From assembly GCA_046160865.1 (NCBI GenBank), contig JBJXHG010000146.1, forward strand, positions 1-46,165: a stretch of 46,165 nucleotides of DNA, read 5' to 3'. The position numbers and the translations under genes were made by a program. Below are positions 24,740 through 33,581 of the stretch, one piece after another (position 1 is the first letter of the stretch; each line of letters opens with the position of its first letter). The DNA is from JBJXHG01 sp046160865. GTDB lineage: Bacteria; Planctomycetota; UBA1135; GCA-002686595. The notes beneath the pieces are model-generated. The model did no database searches and was not told the origin of the DNA. It saw nothing but the letters and a program-made list of their open reading frames with translations.

Positions 24740-27700
24740 ATGACCGATCCCCAGCACGAACGACTCCGCAGCCTCTTCGATCGCGCGCTCGAAGCCTCCC
24801 CCGAGGAGCGCGCCGCGCTGCTCGCGCGCGAGTGCGCCGGCGACGACGAGCTTCGCAGGCGCCTCCTCGTGATGCTCGCCGCGGCCGAGGGCGAGCAGTT
24901 CCTGGCGGCACCGACCGCGCTCGAGATCAAAGGCTTGTCGGACGCGGATTGCGATTCGTCCGCGTTGCTGCGCGAAGGCCCCGGCACGCGCATCGGGCAC
25001 TACAAGCTCTTGCAGCAGATCGGCGAGGGCGGCTTCGGCGTCGTGTTCATGGCGGAACAGCTCGAGCCGGTGAAGCGCACGGTCGCGCTCAAGATCATCA
25101 AGCTCGGCATGGACACGCGGCAGGTCGTCGCGCGCTTCGAGCAGGAGCGCCAAGCGCTCGCGCTGATGGATCACCCGAACATCGCGCGCGTGATCGATGC
25201 CGGCGCGACCGCGACCGGCCGCCCGTACTTCGTGATGGAGCTCGTGCGCGGCGATCCGATCTCGGAGTACTGCGACAAGCACACGCTCACCATCGACGAG
25301 CGCCTGGAACTCTTCGCGCAGGTGTGCGGCGCCGTGCAACACGCGCACGGCAAGGGCATCATCCACCGCGACCTCAAGCCCTCGAACGTATTGGTGGCCG
25401 TGCACGACGGTCGCCCGCTCGCCAAGGTGATCGACTTCGGCATCGCCAAGGCGACGTCGGCCAAGCTGACGGAGAAGACGCTCTTCACCGAGCACCAGCA
25501 GGTGATCGGCACGTTCCAGTACATGAGCCCGGAGCAAGCCGAGGGCTCGCTCGACATCGACACACGCACCGACGTCTACGCGCTCGGCGTCGTGCTCTAC
25601 GAGCTCTTGACCGGCAGCACGCCGTTCGACGCGCACACGCTGCACGACGCGTTCGTCAGCGAGATCCAGCGCATGATCCGCGACGTCGAGCCGCCGAAGC
25701 CCTCGACGCGCATCAGTAACGCGCACGACACGCTCGCCAGCGTCGCGGCTCGGCGGCGGGTCGAGCCGAAGCGCCTCGGCACGATCGTGCGCGGCGAGCT
25801 CGATTGGATCGTGATGAAGGCGCTCGAGAAAGACCGCGCGCGCCGTTACGACACTGCGAGCGGCTTGGCCGACGACGTGCGGCGCTACCTCACCGGCGAA
25901 GCGGTGCTCGCAGCGCCACCGAGCGCGTCCTATCGCGTCCGAAAGTTCGTGCGCCGGCATCGCTTCGGCGTGATCGCCGCGTCGCTCGTCAGCATCGCCT
26001 TGCTCGCGGGACTGGCCGGAACGGCGTGGGGCATGCTCGCGGCGCAGCGCGGCCGCGTCGAAGCCGAGCTGCAGACGCGCCGCGCGGACGAAGCGCGCCG
26101 CGAAGCCGAGCTTCAGCGTGCCGATGCCGACGCGCAGCGCGACGCGGCGGAGAGCGCGCGCACGCAGACACAGCGCGTCGCCGACTTCCAAGCGAGCATG
26201 CTGCGGCGCGTGCCGCCGTTCGAGATGGGCCGCGACCTGGCCCAGGACCTCGTCGCCCGCGTGCGCAGCGCACAAGCCGAGCTCGACCTCCCCGACGAGC
26301 AGCGCGCGCGTACCGTCGCGACGTTCGAAGGCTTGCTCGGCGGCATCAGCATGACCGATGCGGCGCGCCGCATCATCGATGCGAACGTACTCACGCCATC
26401 GTCGCAAGCGATCGAAGCCGAGTTCAAGGAGGAGCCGCTGACGCAAGCCGCTCTGCACGAGTCGGTCGCGAACACATACCACGATCTCGGGATCTTCGGG
26501 AAGGCGAAGCTCCAAGCGCAGCGCGAGGTCGAGCTGCGCGAGAAGATCCAAGGGCCCGACCATCGCGCGACGCTGCTGGCGAAGGTCACGCTGGGCATCT
26601 TTTGCCAGAGCCTGGGCGAGCCCGACGAAGCGCGCAGGATCCTCGAGGAAGTTCTGCCAGAGATCGAACGCGTCCTGGGCGCAGAGCACCGCAGTGCACT
26701 GCTTGCGCGCATGTGCCTCGGCGTGCTCGCACTGGAGCAGCGGCGCAACGACGAGGCGCGCGCGAGCTTCGAGCAAGTCCTCGCGATCCAGGAGCGCACG
26801 CTCGGCCCGGACCACGCCGACGTCGCGCTGACGCTCGAGAATCTCGGGACGGCACTGCTCAATCTCGCGCAGCCGGATCGCGCCGTGCCGCCACTGGAGC
26901 GTGCATCGGCGATCCGGCAGCGTGCGCGCGGTGCGGACGACTCGCACACGCTGCGCTCCCAGCAGAAGCTCGCGGCGGCCTACCAAGCGCTGCAGCGCTA
27001 CGACGATGCGTATCGATTGCACCTCGAAGCCATCGAGACGCTGTCGCGCATCGAGGGCGCGAATCACCCCTACACGATCCACGCGATCGCAGAGCTCGCC
27101 GCGCTGTACAGCGCGCAGAGCCGCTTCGTCGAGTCCGAGGCACAGGCGCGGCGAGCGCTCGCGCTGCGCCGCGTCGCTCTGGGCAACGCGCATCCGCGCA
27201 CGATCGATTCGATGACCGACGTGGCGATCGCGTGTGCGAATCTCGGACGCCACGACGAAGCCACGCAGCTCTTCGCCGAAGCGGTCGAGCGCTCGACGCA
27301 GACGCTCGGAGCGGACTCCGCGAAGACGATGGGACGCGTGAGCAACCTCGCGGTCTCGTACTGGTATCAGGGCAAATACTCCGAGGTCGAGCCGCTCTTC
27401 GCGCGTGTGCTCGCGTTCAATCGCCGCGAATTCGGCGACGAGAGCACCGAGACCGCGTTTGCCATGGCCAACATGGCGATTCTGCTGCACAAGCTCGGGC
27501 GGCTGAACGAGGAGCGGCCGCTGCTCGAGCAAGCGCTCGAGATCCATCGGAAGCAACACGGAGAAACTCACGAGAGCACGCTGCGGTCGAAGGCGGGCTT
27601 GGCGGTCTTTTACTTCGACACGGGCGAAGTGGAAGAAGCGGAAGCGTTGTTCAGGGAGTTGGTGGAGGCCCAAGCGCGCGTTTTGGGCGAGAACCATCCG

Positions 27701-28237
27701 AGCACGCTCGAGACCAAAGCGAATCTAGCGCTCGTGCTCGTCGATTCGGATCGCGTCGCAGAAGCGGAAGCGCTGCTGCTCGACGTGCTCGAACGGCGCC
27801 GCACGACCATGGGCGTCGACAACCGGGAGACGCTGCGCGCCCTGCGCGAAGTCATCCGGCTGTACACGAACACCGAGCGGCTCGAGCAAGCGCGGCCGCT
27901 CGTCGAAGAGCTCATCGACGGGTGGAAGCGCGCGGCCGCGGCCACGGACGCGACACCGGGCCCGCTCAACGAGTGTGCGTTGATCCTGATCGAGGCCCCG
28001 ATCCACGAGCTGCGCGAACCACAGCTCGCGCTCGAGTACGCGCGCCGCGCGAACGCGCTGACCGGGGACGCGCAACCGGAGTACTTGCACACGCTGGCGC
28101 GCGTGCTGCACGCGAACGGCGATCACGCCGGTGCGATCGAGACGATTCGGAAAGCGCTCGCGCTCCTGCCGGCTGAGGCGCCGGACCGGAGCAAGCTCGA
28201 GGAGCACCTGCACGAGTTCGAGGCCGCCAAGCGCTGA
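24740..28237 (+). CDS. Ser/Thr kinase with long TPR sensor, tandem copy 2
   Basis: 1165 residues from ATG 24740; the reading frame is open further upstream, but MTDPQHERLRSLFDRALE matches the paralog's N-terminus. Kinase ~87-360: GEGGFGVVFMAEQ, VALKIIK, HRDLKPSNV near 209, DFGIAKATS, SPEQAEG. A membrane span lies at ~408-430 (VIAASLVSIALLAGLAG), then an Arg/Glu/Ala coiled coil to ~475 and about twelve TPR-like units of 42 residues to the C-terminus (HPYTIHAIAELAAL, HPRTIDSMTDVAIA, HPSTLETKANLALV). It is ~270 residues longer than copy 1, so the tandem pair differs mainly in TPR number. The 178-bp leader 24562-24739 shares short blocks (GATCCGCGCG, GCGCTTGGAG) with the leader of copy 1, suggesting duplication with the promoter. 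The stop codon is part of a terminator-like hairpin. Confidence 0.92.
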   Translation: MTDPQHERLRSLFDRALEASPEERAALLARECAGDDELRRRLLVMLAAAEGEQFLAAPTALEIKGLSDADCDSSALLREGPGTRIGHYKLLQQIGEGGFGVVFMAEQLEPVKRTVALKIIKLGMDTRQVVARFEQERQALALMDHPNIARVIDAGATATGRPYFVMELVRGDPISEYCDKHTLTIDERLELFAQVCGAVQHAHGKGIIHRDLKPSNVLVAVHDGRPLAKVIDFGIAKATSAKLTEKTLFTEHQQVIGTFQYMSPEQAEGSLDIDTRTDVYALGVVLYELLTGSTPFDAHTLHDAFVSEIQRMIRDVEPPKPSTRISNAHDTLASVAARRRVEPKRLGTIVRGELDWIVMKALEKDRARRYDTASGLADDVRRYLTGEAVLAAPPSASYRVRKFVRRHRFGVIAASLVSIALLAGLAGTAWGMLAAQRGRVEAELQTRRADEARREAELQRADADAQRDAAESARTQTQRVADFQASMLRRVPPFEMGRDLAQDLVARVRSAQAELDLPDEQRARTVATFEGLLGGISMTDAARRIIDANVLTPSSQAIEAEFKEEPLTQAALHESVANTYHDLGIFGKAKLQAQREVELREKIQGPDHRATLLAKVTLGIFCQSLGEPDEARRILEEVLPEIERVLGAEHRSALLARMCLGVLALEQRRNDEARASFEQVLAIQERTLGPDHADVALTLENLGTALLNLAQPDRAVPPLERASAIRQRARGADDSHTLRSQQKLAAAYQALQRYDDAYRLHLEAIETLSRIEGANHPYTIHAIAELAALYSAQSRFVESEAQARRALALRRVALGNAHPRTIDSMTDVAIACANLGRHDEATQLFAEAVERSTQTLGADSAKTMGRVSNLAVSYWYQGKYSEVEPLFARVLAFNRREFGDESTETAFAMANMAILLHKLGRLNEERPLLEQALEIHRKQHGETHESTLRSKAGLAVFYFDTGEVEEAEALFRELVEAQARVLGENHPSTLETKANLALVLVDSDRVAEAEALLLDVLERRRTTMGVDNRETLRALREVIRLYTNTERLEQARPLVEELIDGWKRAAAATDATPGPLNECALILIEAPIHELREPQLALEYARRANALTGDAQPEYLHTLARVLHANGDHAGAIETIRKALALLPAEAPDRSKLEEHLHEFEAAKR

Positions 28238-28255
28238 GCGCGGTCTGCCGCGCTC
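28236..28255 (+). terminator. Terminator-like hairpin overlapping the stop codon
   Basis: GAGCGCGG, loop TCTG, CCGCGCTC: a perfect 8-bp stem whose first bases are the GA of the TGA stop (28235-28237) of the TPR kinase gene. It is also the outermost hairpin of group A element A3. There is no T-run, so it would act by stem stability or by RNA protection rather than as a textbook intrinsic terminator. Confidence 0.55.
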
Positions 28256-28604
28256 AGCGCATGCGCGCAGCGTGCCGCGCGTCCTCGCGCGGCATGCGGA
28301 GCGCAAGCGTGCGGCGCGTTCTCGCGTCGCACGCACGAAACGACGGCGGGGACCCGTTGCAGCTGCTTGCGCTCGCTGTGTCTTGCAGCGTGCCTTTGGC
28401 CGTCGCCTGCCTCGGCGTGGATGCGAGAGCGTTCGTTCGGTTGGGCAACGAGTCGACACGACTCGCTCTCGCATCCCCGCCACGGCAGCTGCACAGCAAC
28501 CGCGAACAGCAGAGGCCCAGCCGAGCGCAAGGCAACTGCAACGGGTCCCCGCCGCCGTTGCATGCGTGCGACGCGAGAACGCGCCGCGCGCGGGCGCTCC
28601 GCGC
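28256..28604. repeat. Group A nested-palindrome element, copy A3
   Basis: Arms of about 84 bp (28296-28379 and 28518-28602) are inverted repeats with few mismatches and carry the same GGCGGGGACCCGTTGCAG block as A1 and A2. The left part adds a separate hairpin (28272-28295, loop TCCT). The inner stem 28419-28431 / 28464-28476 is a perfect 13 bp (GGATGCGAGAGCG / CGCTCTCGCATCC). The element, with the terminator-like hairpin at 28236, occupies most of the 475-bp gap between the TPR kinase and the first secreted twin. No gene is seen in the gap. Confidence 0.88.
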
Positions 28605-28712
28605 ATTTCCAAGATAGATCTCCAGGCGCGCGTCCGCGCGTCACCTGTCCTGCACGCCGGCACCCACCCGGATGTCCCACTCCCCCAATCCGTTCGGAAG
28701 GCACGCCGCCCA

Positions 28713-29924
28713 ATGAAGCTCCACACGATCCTCGCGACGCTCGCGCTGACCTCGACCCTCGCCTCGCGCGTCGCGGCGCAGTGCATCACCCCCGACGGGC
28801 TCGACGGCGGTCCGGCCTGCACCGGCGCCTTCACCCAGGTTCCTCAGAACAAGTTCGTGCAGCCCGCGCTCGGAATCTGCTGGCAGAACTGCGGCGTCGC
28901 CGCAGTGGTGCCCTACCGCGCGCAGTGGGGCACGCTCACGGCGTTCCCAATCGGCCCACTTGGAACCGTGCCGTCGTGCGGCTGGTACACGAGCGCGCTC
29001 GTCTTGAACCAAGGCGGGAACCCGATGTGGCAGGGCACGATGACGCTCACGTACTCGCGCACATGGGCGGAGGTGGCGAGCACCACCACGACCTATCAGG
29101 TCTGGCGCTATCTCGTGAACGGCGACTTGCGCGCCACGAACGCGAACCCGGGACCGTGCGGCTTGCCGCCGTGCTGCCCGGCGAACGGGAATCGGATGCG
29201 CGTCACGGGCTACATCGACTACGCGCGCACCTGCACCGCGGGCGCCGTCCAGTTCGAGGAAGCGTGGATGCTGACGCACGGCTGCGATGCCATCGATCAC
29301 GTGGCCGGATTCCCGCGTGCCGGTGCCTTCCACCCCGGCCGCTTCTACACGTTCGTCGGGCCGAGCGCCGGCTTCAGCGTCGGCGCGGGATCGACCGTCG
29401 AGCTCGGCGTGACCACAACGGAATGCGTGCGCAGGTGGGACGCCACCGTGCTCCCCGCGCGCTGCGATCACGAAGAGCCGCTGCTCTTCGCGAACTTCAA
29501 TCCGATCCCGAGCGTCTGCATGTGCGGTACGGGCCCAGGGCTCTGGCACCAAGCGTTCTTCACCGCAGCCGGCAACGCGGGGACGGGCATCGGTCAGTAT
29601 CCGGGCAGCGCTCCGTTCCGCTCGTTCCCGATCGGCGCGTGGACGAACCCGAACGCGTACCCAGGCCTCGAGGAAGTGCGCTGGAACACGAACGACCTGC
29701 GGTACGTGGAGTGCACGGGCGCCTTCCGGCATGAGGGTTACTTCGGCGTGACGACTGCGGGCGGATACCCGGCGTTCACGATTCCCTCGCTCGTGCCGTC
29801 GCCGCCGCCGGTACCGCTGCCGCTGACGTTCGTCGATCAGGGGAACTCGGTGCTCTTGCCGGCCAACGTCGTGACGCGCAACACGCCGTACCAGAGCGAC
29901 CACATCCTGAACCTGAACTTGTGA
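28713..29924 (+). CDS. Cys-rich secreted protein of unknown function, twin A
   Basis: 403 residues. A signal peptide covers ~1-22 (HTILATLALTSTLASRVAAQ), with the mature protein starting at QCITPDG. Fifteen cysteines in the mature part all align with the downstream twin, including GICWQNCG, GPCGLPPCCPANG and VCMCGTG, suggesting disulfides outside the cytoplasm. Other striking blocks are HGCDAIDHVAGFPRAGAFHPG, RCDHEEPLLF and the C-terminal SVLLPANVVTRN...DHILNLNL. I do not recognise the family. The mix of aromatic, Gly and Pro residues with conserved His/Asp/Glu suggests a beta-rich exported binding or surface protein. The start is fixed by the signal peptide. The upstream region is repeat A3; a hairpin follows the stop. 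Confidence 0.82.
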   Translation: MKLHTILATLALTSTLASRVAAQCITPDGLDGGPACTGAFTQVPQNKFVQPALGICWQNCGVAAVVPYRAQWGTLTAFPIGPLGTVPSCGWYTSALVLNQGGNPMWQGTMTLTYSRTWAEVASTTTTYQVWRYLVNGDLRATNANPGPCGLPPCCPANGNRMRVTGYIDYARTCTAGAVQFEEAWMLTHGCDAIDHVAGFPRAGAFHPGRFYTFVGPSAGFSVGAGSTVELGVTTTECVRRWDATVLPARCDHEEPLLFANFNPIPSVCMCGTGPGLWHQAFFTAAGNAGTGIGQYPGSAPFRSFPIGAWTNPNAYPGLEEVRWNTNDLRYVECTGAFRHEGYFGVTTAGGYPAFTIPSLVPSPPPVPLPLTFVDQGNSVLLPANVVTRNTPYQSDHILNLNL

Positions 29925-29932
29925 GGCCCGAA

Positions 29933-29968
29933 GCGCGGTCTGCCGCGCGGAGCGCGGGCGCTCCGCGC
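29933..29968 (+). terminator. Double hairpin after twin A (group A motif)
   Basis: GCGCGG-TCTG-CCGCGC (29933-29948) followed by a perfect 10-bp stem GCGCGGAGCG-CGGG-CGCTCCGCGC (29945-29968); the two share bases and are mutually exclusive. It starts 9 nt after the stop codon. The sequence matches group A arms at 1019-1040 and 28236-28255. Probable transcript-end structure between the twins; no T-tract. Confidence 0.55.
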
Positions 29969-30079
29969 GCGAATTGCCGGCGAATTCTTTCCCGGGCGCC
30001 CCCGCCAGCGTCACCGTCTGGCAACGACATCGGTTCGATGTCTCCACTCCCTCACCGCAACAGACAACAGGTTCCCCCC

Positions 30080-31288
30080 ATGAGACTTCTGACCTTCGTT
30101 GCGCCGCTCCTCCTGTCCTTGACGATGGCGACGCGGGTCGCCGCGCAATGCATCGTCGGCGACGGACTCGACGGCGGCCCGGCATGCACCGGTGCGTTCA
30201 CGCAGGTTCCCCAGGGCAAGTTCGTACAGCCCTCGCTCGGCATCTGCTGGCAGAACTGCGGCGTCGCCGCGGTCGTGCCCTACCGCGCGCAATGGGGCAC
30301 GCTCACGCCGTTTCCGATCGGCACGCCCGGCACCGCGCCGTCGTGCGGCTGGTACACGTCCGCTCTGACTCTCTTCCAGAGCGGCAATCCGATGTGGCAA
30401 GGCACGATGACGCTGACGTACTCGCGCACGTGGGCGGAAATCGCCCCGTCCGGTGGCAACCTTCAAGTGTGGCGCTACCTCGTGAACGGCGACCTGCGCG
30501 CGACGAACGTCAACCCCGGCCCGTGCGGCTTGCCGCCGTGCTGCCCCGCGAACGGCAACCGCATGCGCGTGACGGGTTACATCGACTACGCGCAATCTTG
30601 CGTGGCTGGCGCAATCCAACTCGAGAGCGCGTGGATGCTCACGCACGGCTGCGACTCGATCGATCACGTCGCGGGCTTCCCGCGCGCCGGCGCCTTCCAC
30701 CCCGGCCGCTTCTACTCGTTCGTCGGCCCGAGCGCCGGCTTCAGCGTCGGAGCGGGCTCGGTCGTCGAGAGCGGCACGACCGCGACGGAGTGCGTGCGTC
30801 GCTGGGATGCGACCGCATTGCCCGCACGTTGCGATCACGAAGAACCGCTGCTCTTCGCGACGTTCAATCCGAGCGGCACGACCTGCATGTGCGGCGTCGG
30901 CCCCGGTCTGTGGTACGAAGCGTTCTTCAACGCTGCCGGCAACACGGGCACGACCATCACTCCCTACCCCGGCAGCGATCCGTTCCGCTCGTACCCGATC
31001 GGCACGTGGACGAACCCGGCCGCGTATCCCGGCGTCGAGCAGCTGCGCTGGAACACGAACGACCTGCAGTATGTCGAGTGCACGGGAGTCGGCCGCCAGG
31101 AGTACTACTTCGGCGTGACGACCTCGGGCGGATTCCCCGCGCTCACGATCCCGTCGATCGCGCCCGGACTGCCCGTGCCGCTGCCGCTGACGTTCATCGA
31201 TCAAGCGAACTCGGTGCTCTTGCCCGCGAACGTGGTCACGCGCAACGTCCCGTACCGTAGCGACCACATCCTGAACCTGAATCTCTGA
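30080..31288 (+). CDS. Cys-rich secreted protein of unknown function, twin B
   Basis: 402 residues with a signal peptide ~1-23 (LLTFVAPLLLSLTMATRVAAQ), mature start QCIVGDG. It is highly similar to twin A over the full length, with all 15 cysteines, the CWQNCGVAAVVPYRAQWG block and the final PANVVTRN...DHILNLNL conserved; differences cluster in the middle (SGGNLQVWR versus STTTTYQVWR) and near the C-terminus. Tandem duplication is evident, with synonymous and conservative change implying both copies are maintained. Function unknown; not recognised as a named family. ATG 30080 gives the signal peptide at the N-terminus. A strong hairpin at 31310 ends the unit. Confidence 0.82.
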   Translation: MRLLTFVAPLLLSLTMATRVAAQCIVGDGLDGGPACTGAFTQVPQGKFVQPSLGICWQNCGVAAVVPYRAQWGTLTPFPIGTPGTAPSCGWYTSALTLFQSGNPMWQGTMTLTYSRTWAEIAPSGGNLQVWRYLVNGDLRATNVNPGPCGLPPCCPANGNRMRVTGYIDYAQSCVAGAIQLESAWMLTHGCDSIDHVAGFPRAGAFHPGRFYSFVGPSAGFSVGAGSVVESGTTATECVRRWDATALPARCDHEEPLLFATFNPSGTTCMCGVGPGLWYEAFFNAAGNTGTTITPYPGSDPFRSYPIGTWTNPAAYPGVEQLRWNTNDLQYVECTGVGRQEYYFGVTTSGGFPALTIPSIAPGLPVPLPLTFIDQANSVLLPANVVTRNVPYRSDHILNLNL

Positions 31289-31309
31289 CGACCGACAGGC
31301 AACCTCGAT

Positions 31310-31347
31310 GCAGCCGCCGCTCCGAGATCGCTCGGGGCGGCGGCTGC
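31310..31347. terminator. Strong hairpin between convergent genes
   Basis: GCAGCCGCCGC (31310-31320) pairs with GCGGCGGCTGC (31337-31347), with further CCGAG/CTCGG pairing inside, giving a stem of 16 or so pairs. It lies 22 nt after the stop of twin B and, on the other strand, 63 nt beyond the stop of the VCBS gene, so it could end both transcripts. CTAG follows at 31349-31352. Confidence 0.75.
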
Positions 31348-31355
31348 TCTAGTAG

Positions 31356-31399
31356 CCCGTGGTGAAAGTGCTTCGAGTTTGAAATCGGCCCGTTCGCGT
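31356..31399. repeat. Group C half element
   Basis: Begins CCCGTGGTGAAAGTGCTTCG, the same 20 bases as the left end of the complete copy at 21604, and stays similar for about 44 bp (to CCCGTTCGCGT). It then stops 10 nt before the stop codon of the convergent VCBS gene. The right half is missing. Confidence 0.75.
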
Positions 31400-31409
31400 C
31401 GACGAGGCG

Positions 31410-33581
31410 TCAGCGACAGACGCCGTAGAGGAACGAGACGTAGTGGTTGGAGCGCACGATGACGTCCTTGCTCCCATCCCCATCGAGGTCGGCTACCGCG
31501 CCGCCGGTTTGCAGCCCGACGGTGCCGTGCTCGTGCAGCGCGTCGAACGTGCCGTCGCCGGAGTTCGTCAGGATCCAGACACCCGGGTGCGCGAACGTCA
31601 CGATCACGACGTCGAGGTCGCCGTCTCGATCGAGATCCGTCAGGTCGACCGTAATGGGATCCGCCCGCGTGGAGTAGTTGATGAAGCCGCGGAACGCGCC
31701 GTTGCCGGGATTCATGAACACGCGCAACCGATCGAGCGTCGCGTCGGTCACCGCCAGGTCGAGGTCGCCGTCGCGATCGAGATCACCGAGTTGCGCGTTG
31801 CTCACGTTCACACCGGCGGCCACCAAGCTCGGCGCGGAGAACGCGCTCGCGCCGTCGTTCCAGAGGATCGACACCGTGGTGCCCGTCGTCACGACGAGGT
31901 CACGATCCGCGTCGCCGTCTAGATCGCCGGTCGTGATCGCACTCGGCACGTCGCCGGTCGCGAATGACGCCGGCGCCGCGAACGTCCCGTCGCCGTGGTT
32001 GCGGAGCACGGTGACGCGATCGAGCGTGGGATTCGTCACCACGAGATCCGCGTCCGAATCGCCGTCGAGATCAGCGGCTGCGATCGCGTACTGCGACGCC
32101 GACGCGGGGTATGCGAGGCCCGGCGCGAAGCCTCCATGCCCGTCGTTCGTGAGCACCAAGACGCTCGCGCTGGATTGGCTCGCGACGGCGAGGTCTACGT
32201 CGCCGTCGCCGTCGAGATCCGTCGCACACACGTCTACGGGATCCGCACCGGTGGCGTACTCCACCGCCGGCGCAAAGCTGCGCGGTGCTTGCTGCAACAG
32301 CACGGCGAGCGAGTTCGTGCCGTCGGGCGCGGCGAGATCGAGCGCTCCGTCGCCGTTCAAGTCGGCGACAGCCGGTCGGCGCGACGAACCCGGGACGTCG
32401 CAGCCCTCCGCCGCGTGGAGCACGCCGTCACCGCGGTTGTGGAACACCGTCACGACGCTCGCAGCCGAGGTCACGGCGACGTCGCGGTCGCCGTCCCCGT
32501 CCAGGTCCGCGATCGCTCCCGCGCTCACGTAGCTCCCGCCGGGATAGGGCGTCGGCACGAGGAACCCGCCGGCGCCGCTATTGCGGAGCACGAAGAAGTC
32601 GTGCGTCGTCAAGACGAGCACGTCGCGGTCCAAGTCGTTCTCCAGGTCCGCGACGACGACGCCGTTCACGAACGACCCGAGGACGGTCTCCTGGTGTGTG
32701 GCGAACGTGCCCGCTCCTTGATTGGCGAGCACGGACACGCTGGCGCCGAACTCGTTGCCGACGACGATGTCGCGCGCACCGTCGGAGTTCATGAACGCGA
32801 TCGCGACCGAGCGTGGGCGTGCACCGACTCCGTACGTGACCTGCGCCGCGAACGTGCCGTCGCCTTGGTTGCGGCGCACGGAGACGTTGTCGTCGAGCGA
32901 GTTCGCCACGACGAGATCGCGATCCAAGTCGCCGTCGAGGTCGCCGAGCGCCACGGACAGCGGTGCATTCCCCGTCGCATAGGTGGTCGCCGGCGCGAAC
33001 GCACCGAGTCCGTCACCGAGCAGGATCGACACGTCGTTGCTGCCGGCGTTTGCGACCGCGAGATCGCGGTGCGCATCACCGTCGAGATCGTCGATCGCAA
33101 CGGAGACCGGATCGGCGCCCACGGCGATCGAAGTCGGCGCCCCGAACTCCCCTGCGCCGTCGTTGAACAGCACGGCGACGACGTTCGTGATGCGGCACGC
33201 CACCGCCAGATCCAGATCGCCGTCACCGTCGAGATCGGCGATCGCAACGGAGGCGGGTTCGCCACTGGCGAGATAGTCCTCGCGCGCGGCGAACGTGCCG
33301 TCGCCGTGATTGAGGAGCACCGATACCGTTCCGTCCTGGTCGTTCGCAGCGACGAGGTCGAAGTCGGCATCGCCGTCGACGTCTGCGACCGCGACGCTCA
33401 CGGGCCAAGCACCCGAGGCGAACTGCTCTGCGGGGAGCACGTGATCGCACGTCCGTCGCTGCCTCGTCGCGGGCGTGTGATCCGCCGCCGACTGCACCTG
33501 CACCGCCGACGCGAGCGAAGACACGCACGCGAGCACTGCAAACGTCCCAACCCACACCCTCCGAGACTCCAGCTTCGACAT
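31410..33581 (-). CDS. Secreted FG-GAP/VCBS repeat protein
   Basis: 723 residues from ATG 33581, where the signal peptide begins (ESRRVWVGTFAVLACVSSLASA); an ATG at 33620 would add 13 residues ahead of it. The mature protein contains 14 repeats of about 47 residues with calcium-binding DxDGDxDxD loops (ADVDGDADFDLV, ADLDGDGDLDLAV, ADLDGDSDADLVV and so on), separated by NxGDGTFA strands. This is the integrin-alpha-like seven-bladed propeller repeat, so two propellers fit. One repeat is degenerate (AFMNSDGARD). No catalytic domain, sorting signal or membrane anchor is visible; likely a calcium-dependent surface or extracellular binding protein. Convergent with twin B. Confidence 0.92.
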   Translation of the reverse strand: MSKLESRRVWVGTFAVLACVSSLASAVQVQSAADHTPATRQRRTCDHVLPAEQFASGAWPVSVAVADVDGDADFDLVAANDQDGTVSVLLNHGDGTFAAREDYLASGEPASVAIADLDGDGDLDLAVACRITNVVAVLFNDGAGEFGAPTSIAVGADPVSVAIDDLDGDAHRDLAVANAGSNDVSILLGDGLGAFAPATTYATGNAPLSVALGDLDGDLDRDLVVANSLDDNVSVRRNQGDGTFAAQVTYGVGARPRSVAIAFMNSDGARDIVVGNEFGASVSVLANQGAGTFATHQETVLGSFVNGVVVADLENDLDRDVLVLTTHDFFVLRNSGAGGFLVPTPYPGGSYVSAGAIADLDGDGDRDVAVTSAASVVTVFHNRGDGVLHAAEGCDVPGSSRRPAVADLNGDGALDLAAPDGTNSLAVLLQQAPRSFAPAVEYATGADPVDVCATDLDGDGDVDLAVASQSSASVLVLTNDGHGGFAPGLAYPASASQYAIAAADLDGDSDADLVVTNPTLDRVTVLRNHGDGTFAAPASFATGDVPSAITTGDLDGDADRDLVVTTGTTVSILWNDGASAFSAPSLVAAGVNVSNAQLGDLDRDGDLDLAVTDATLDRLRVFMNPGNGAFRGFINYSTRADPITVDLTDLDRDGDLDVVIVTFAHPGVWILTNSGDGTFDALHEHGTVGLQTGGAVADLDGDGSKDVIVRSNHYVSFLYGVCR

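Noticed and set aside
23990..27697. Open frame of 1235 codons on the minus strand, antisense to the TPR kinases
   Set aside because: It mirrors the codon pattern of the real genes on the opposite strand, is Arg/His/Leu-rich and has no recognisable motifs. Long antisense frames are expected at this GC content. The same applies to 20656-23310, 17016-18959 and 40102-41820.
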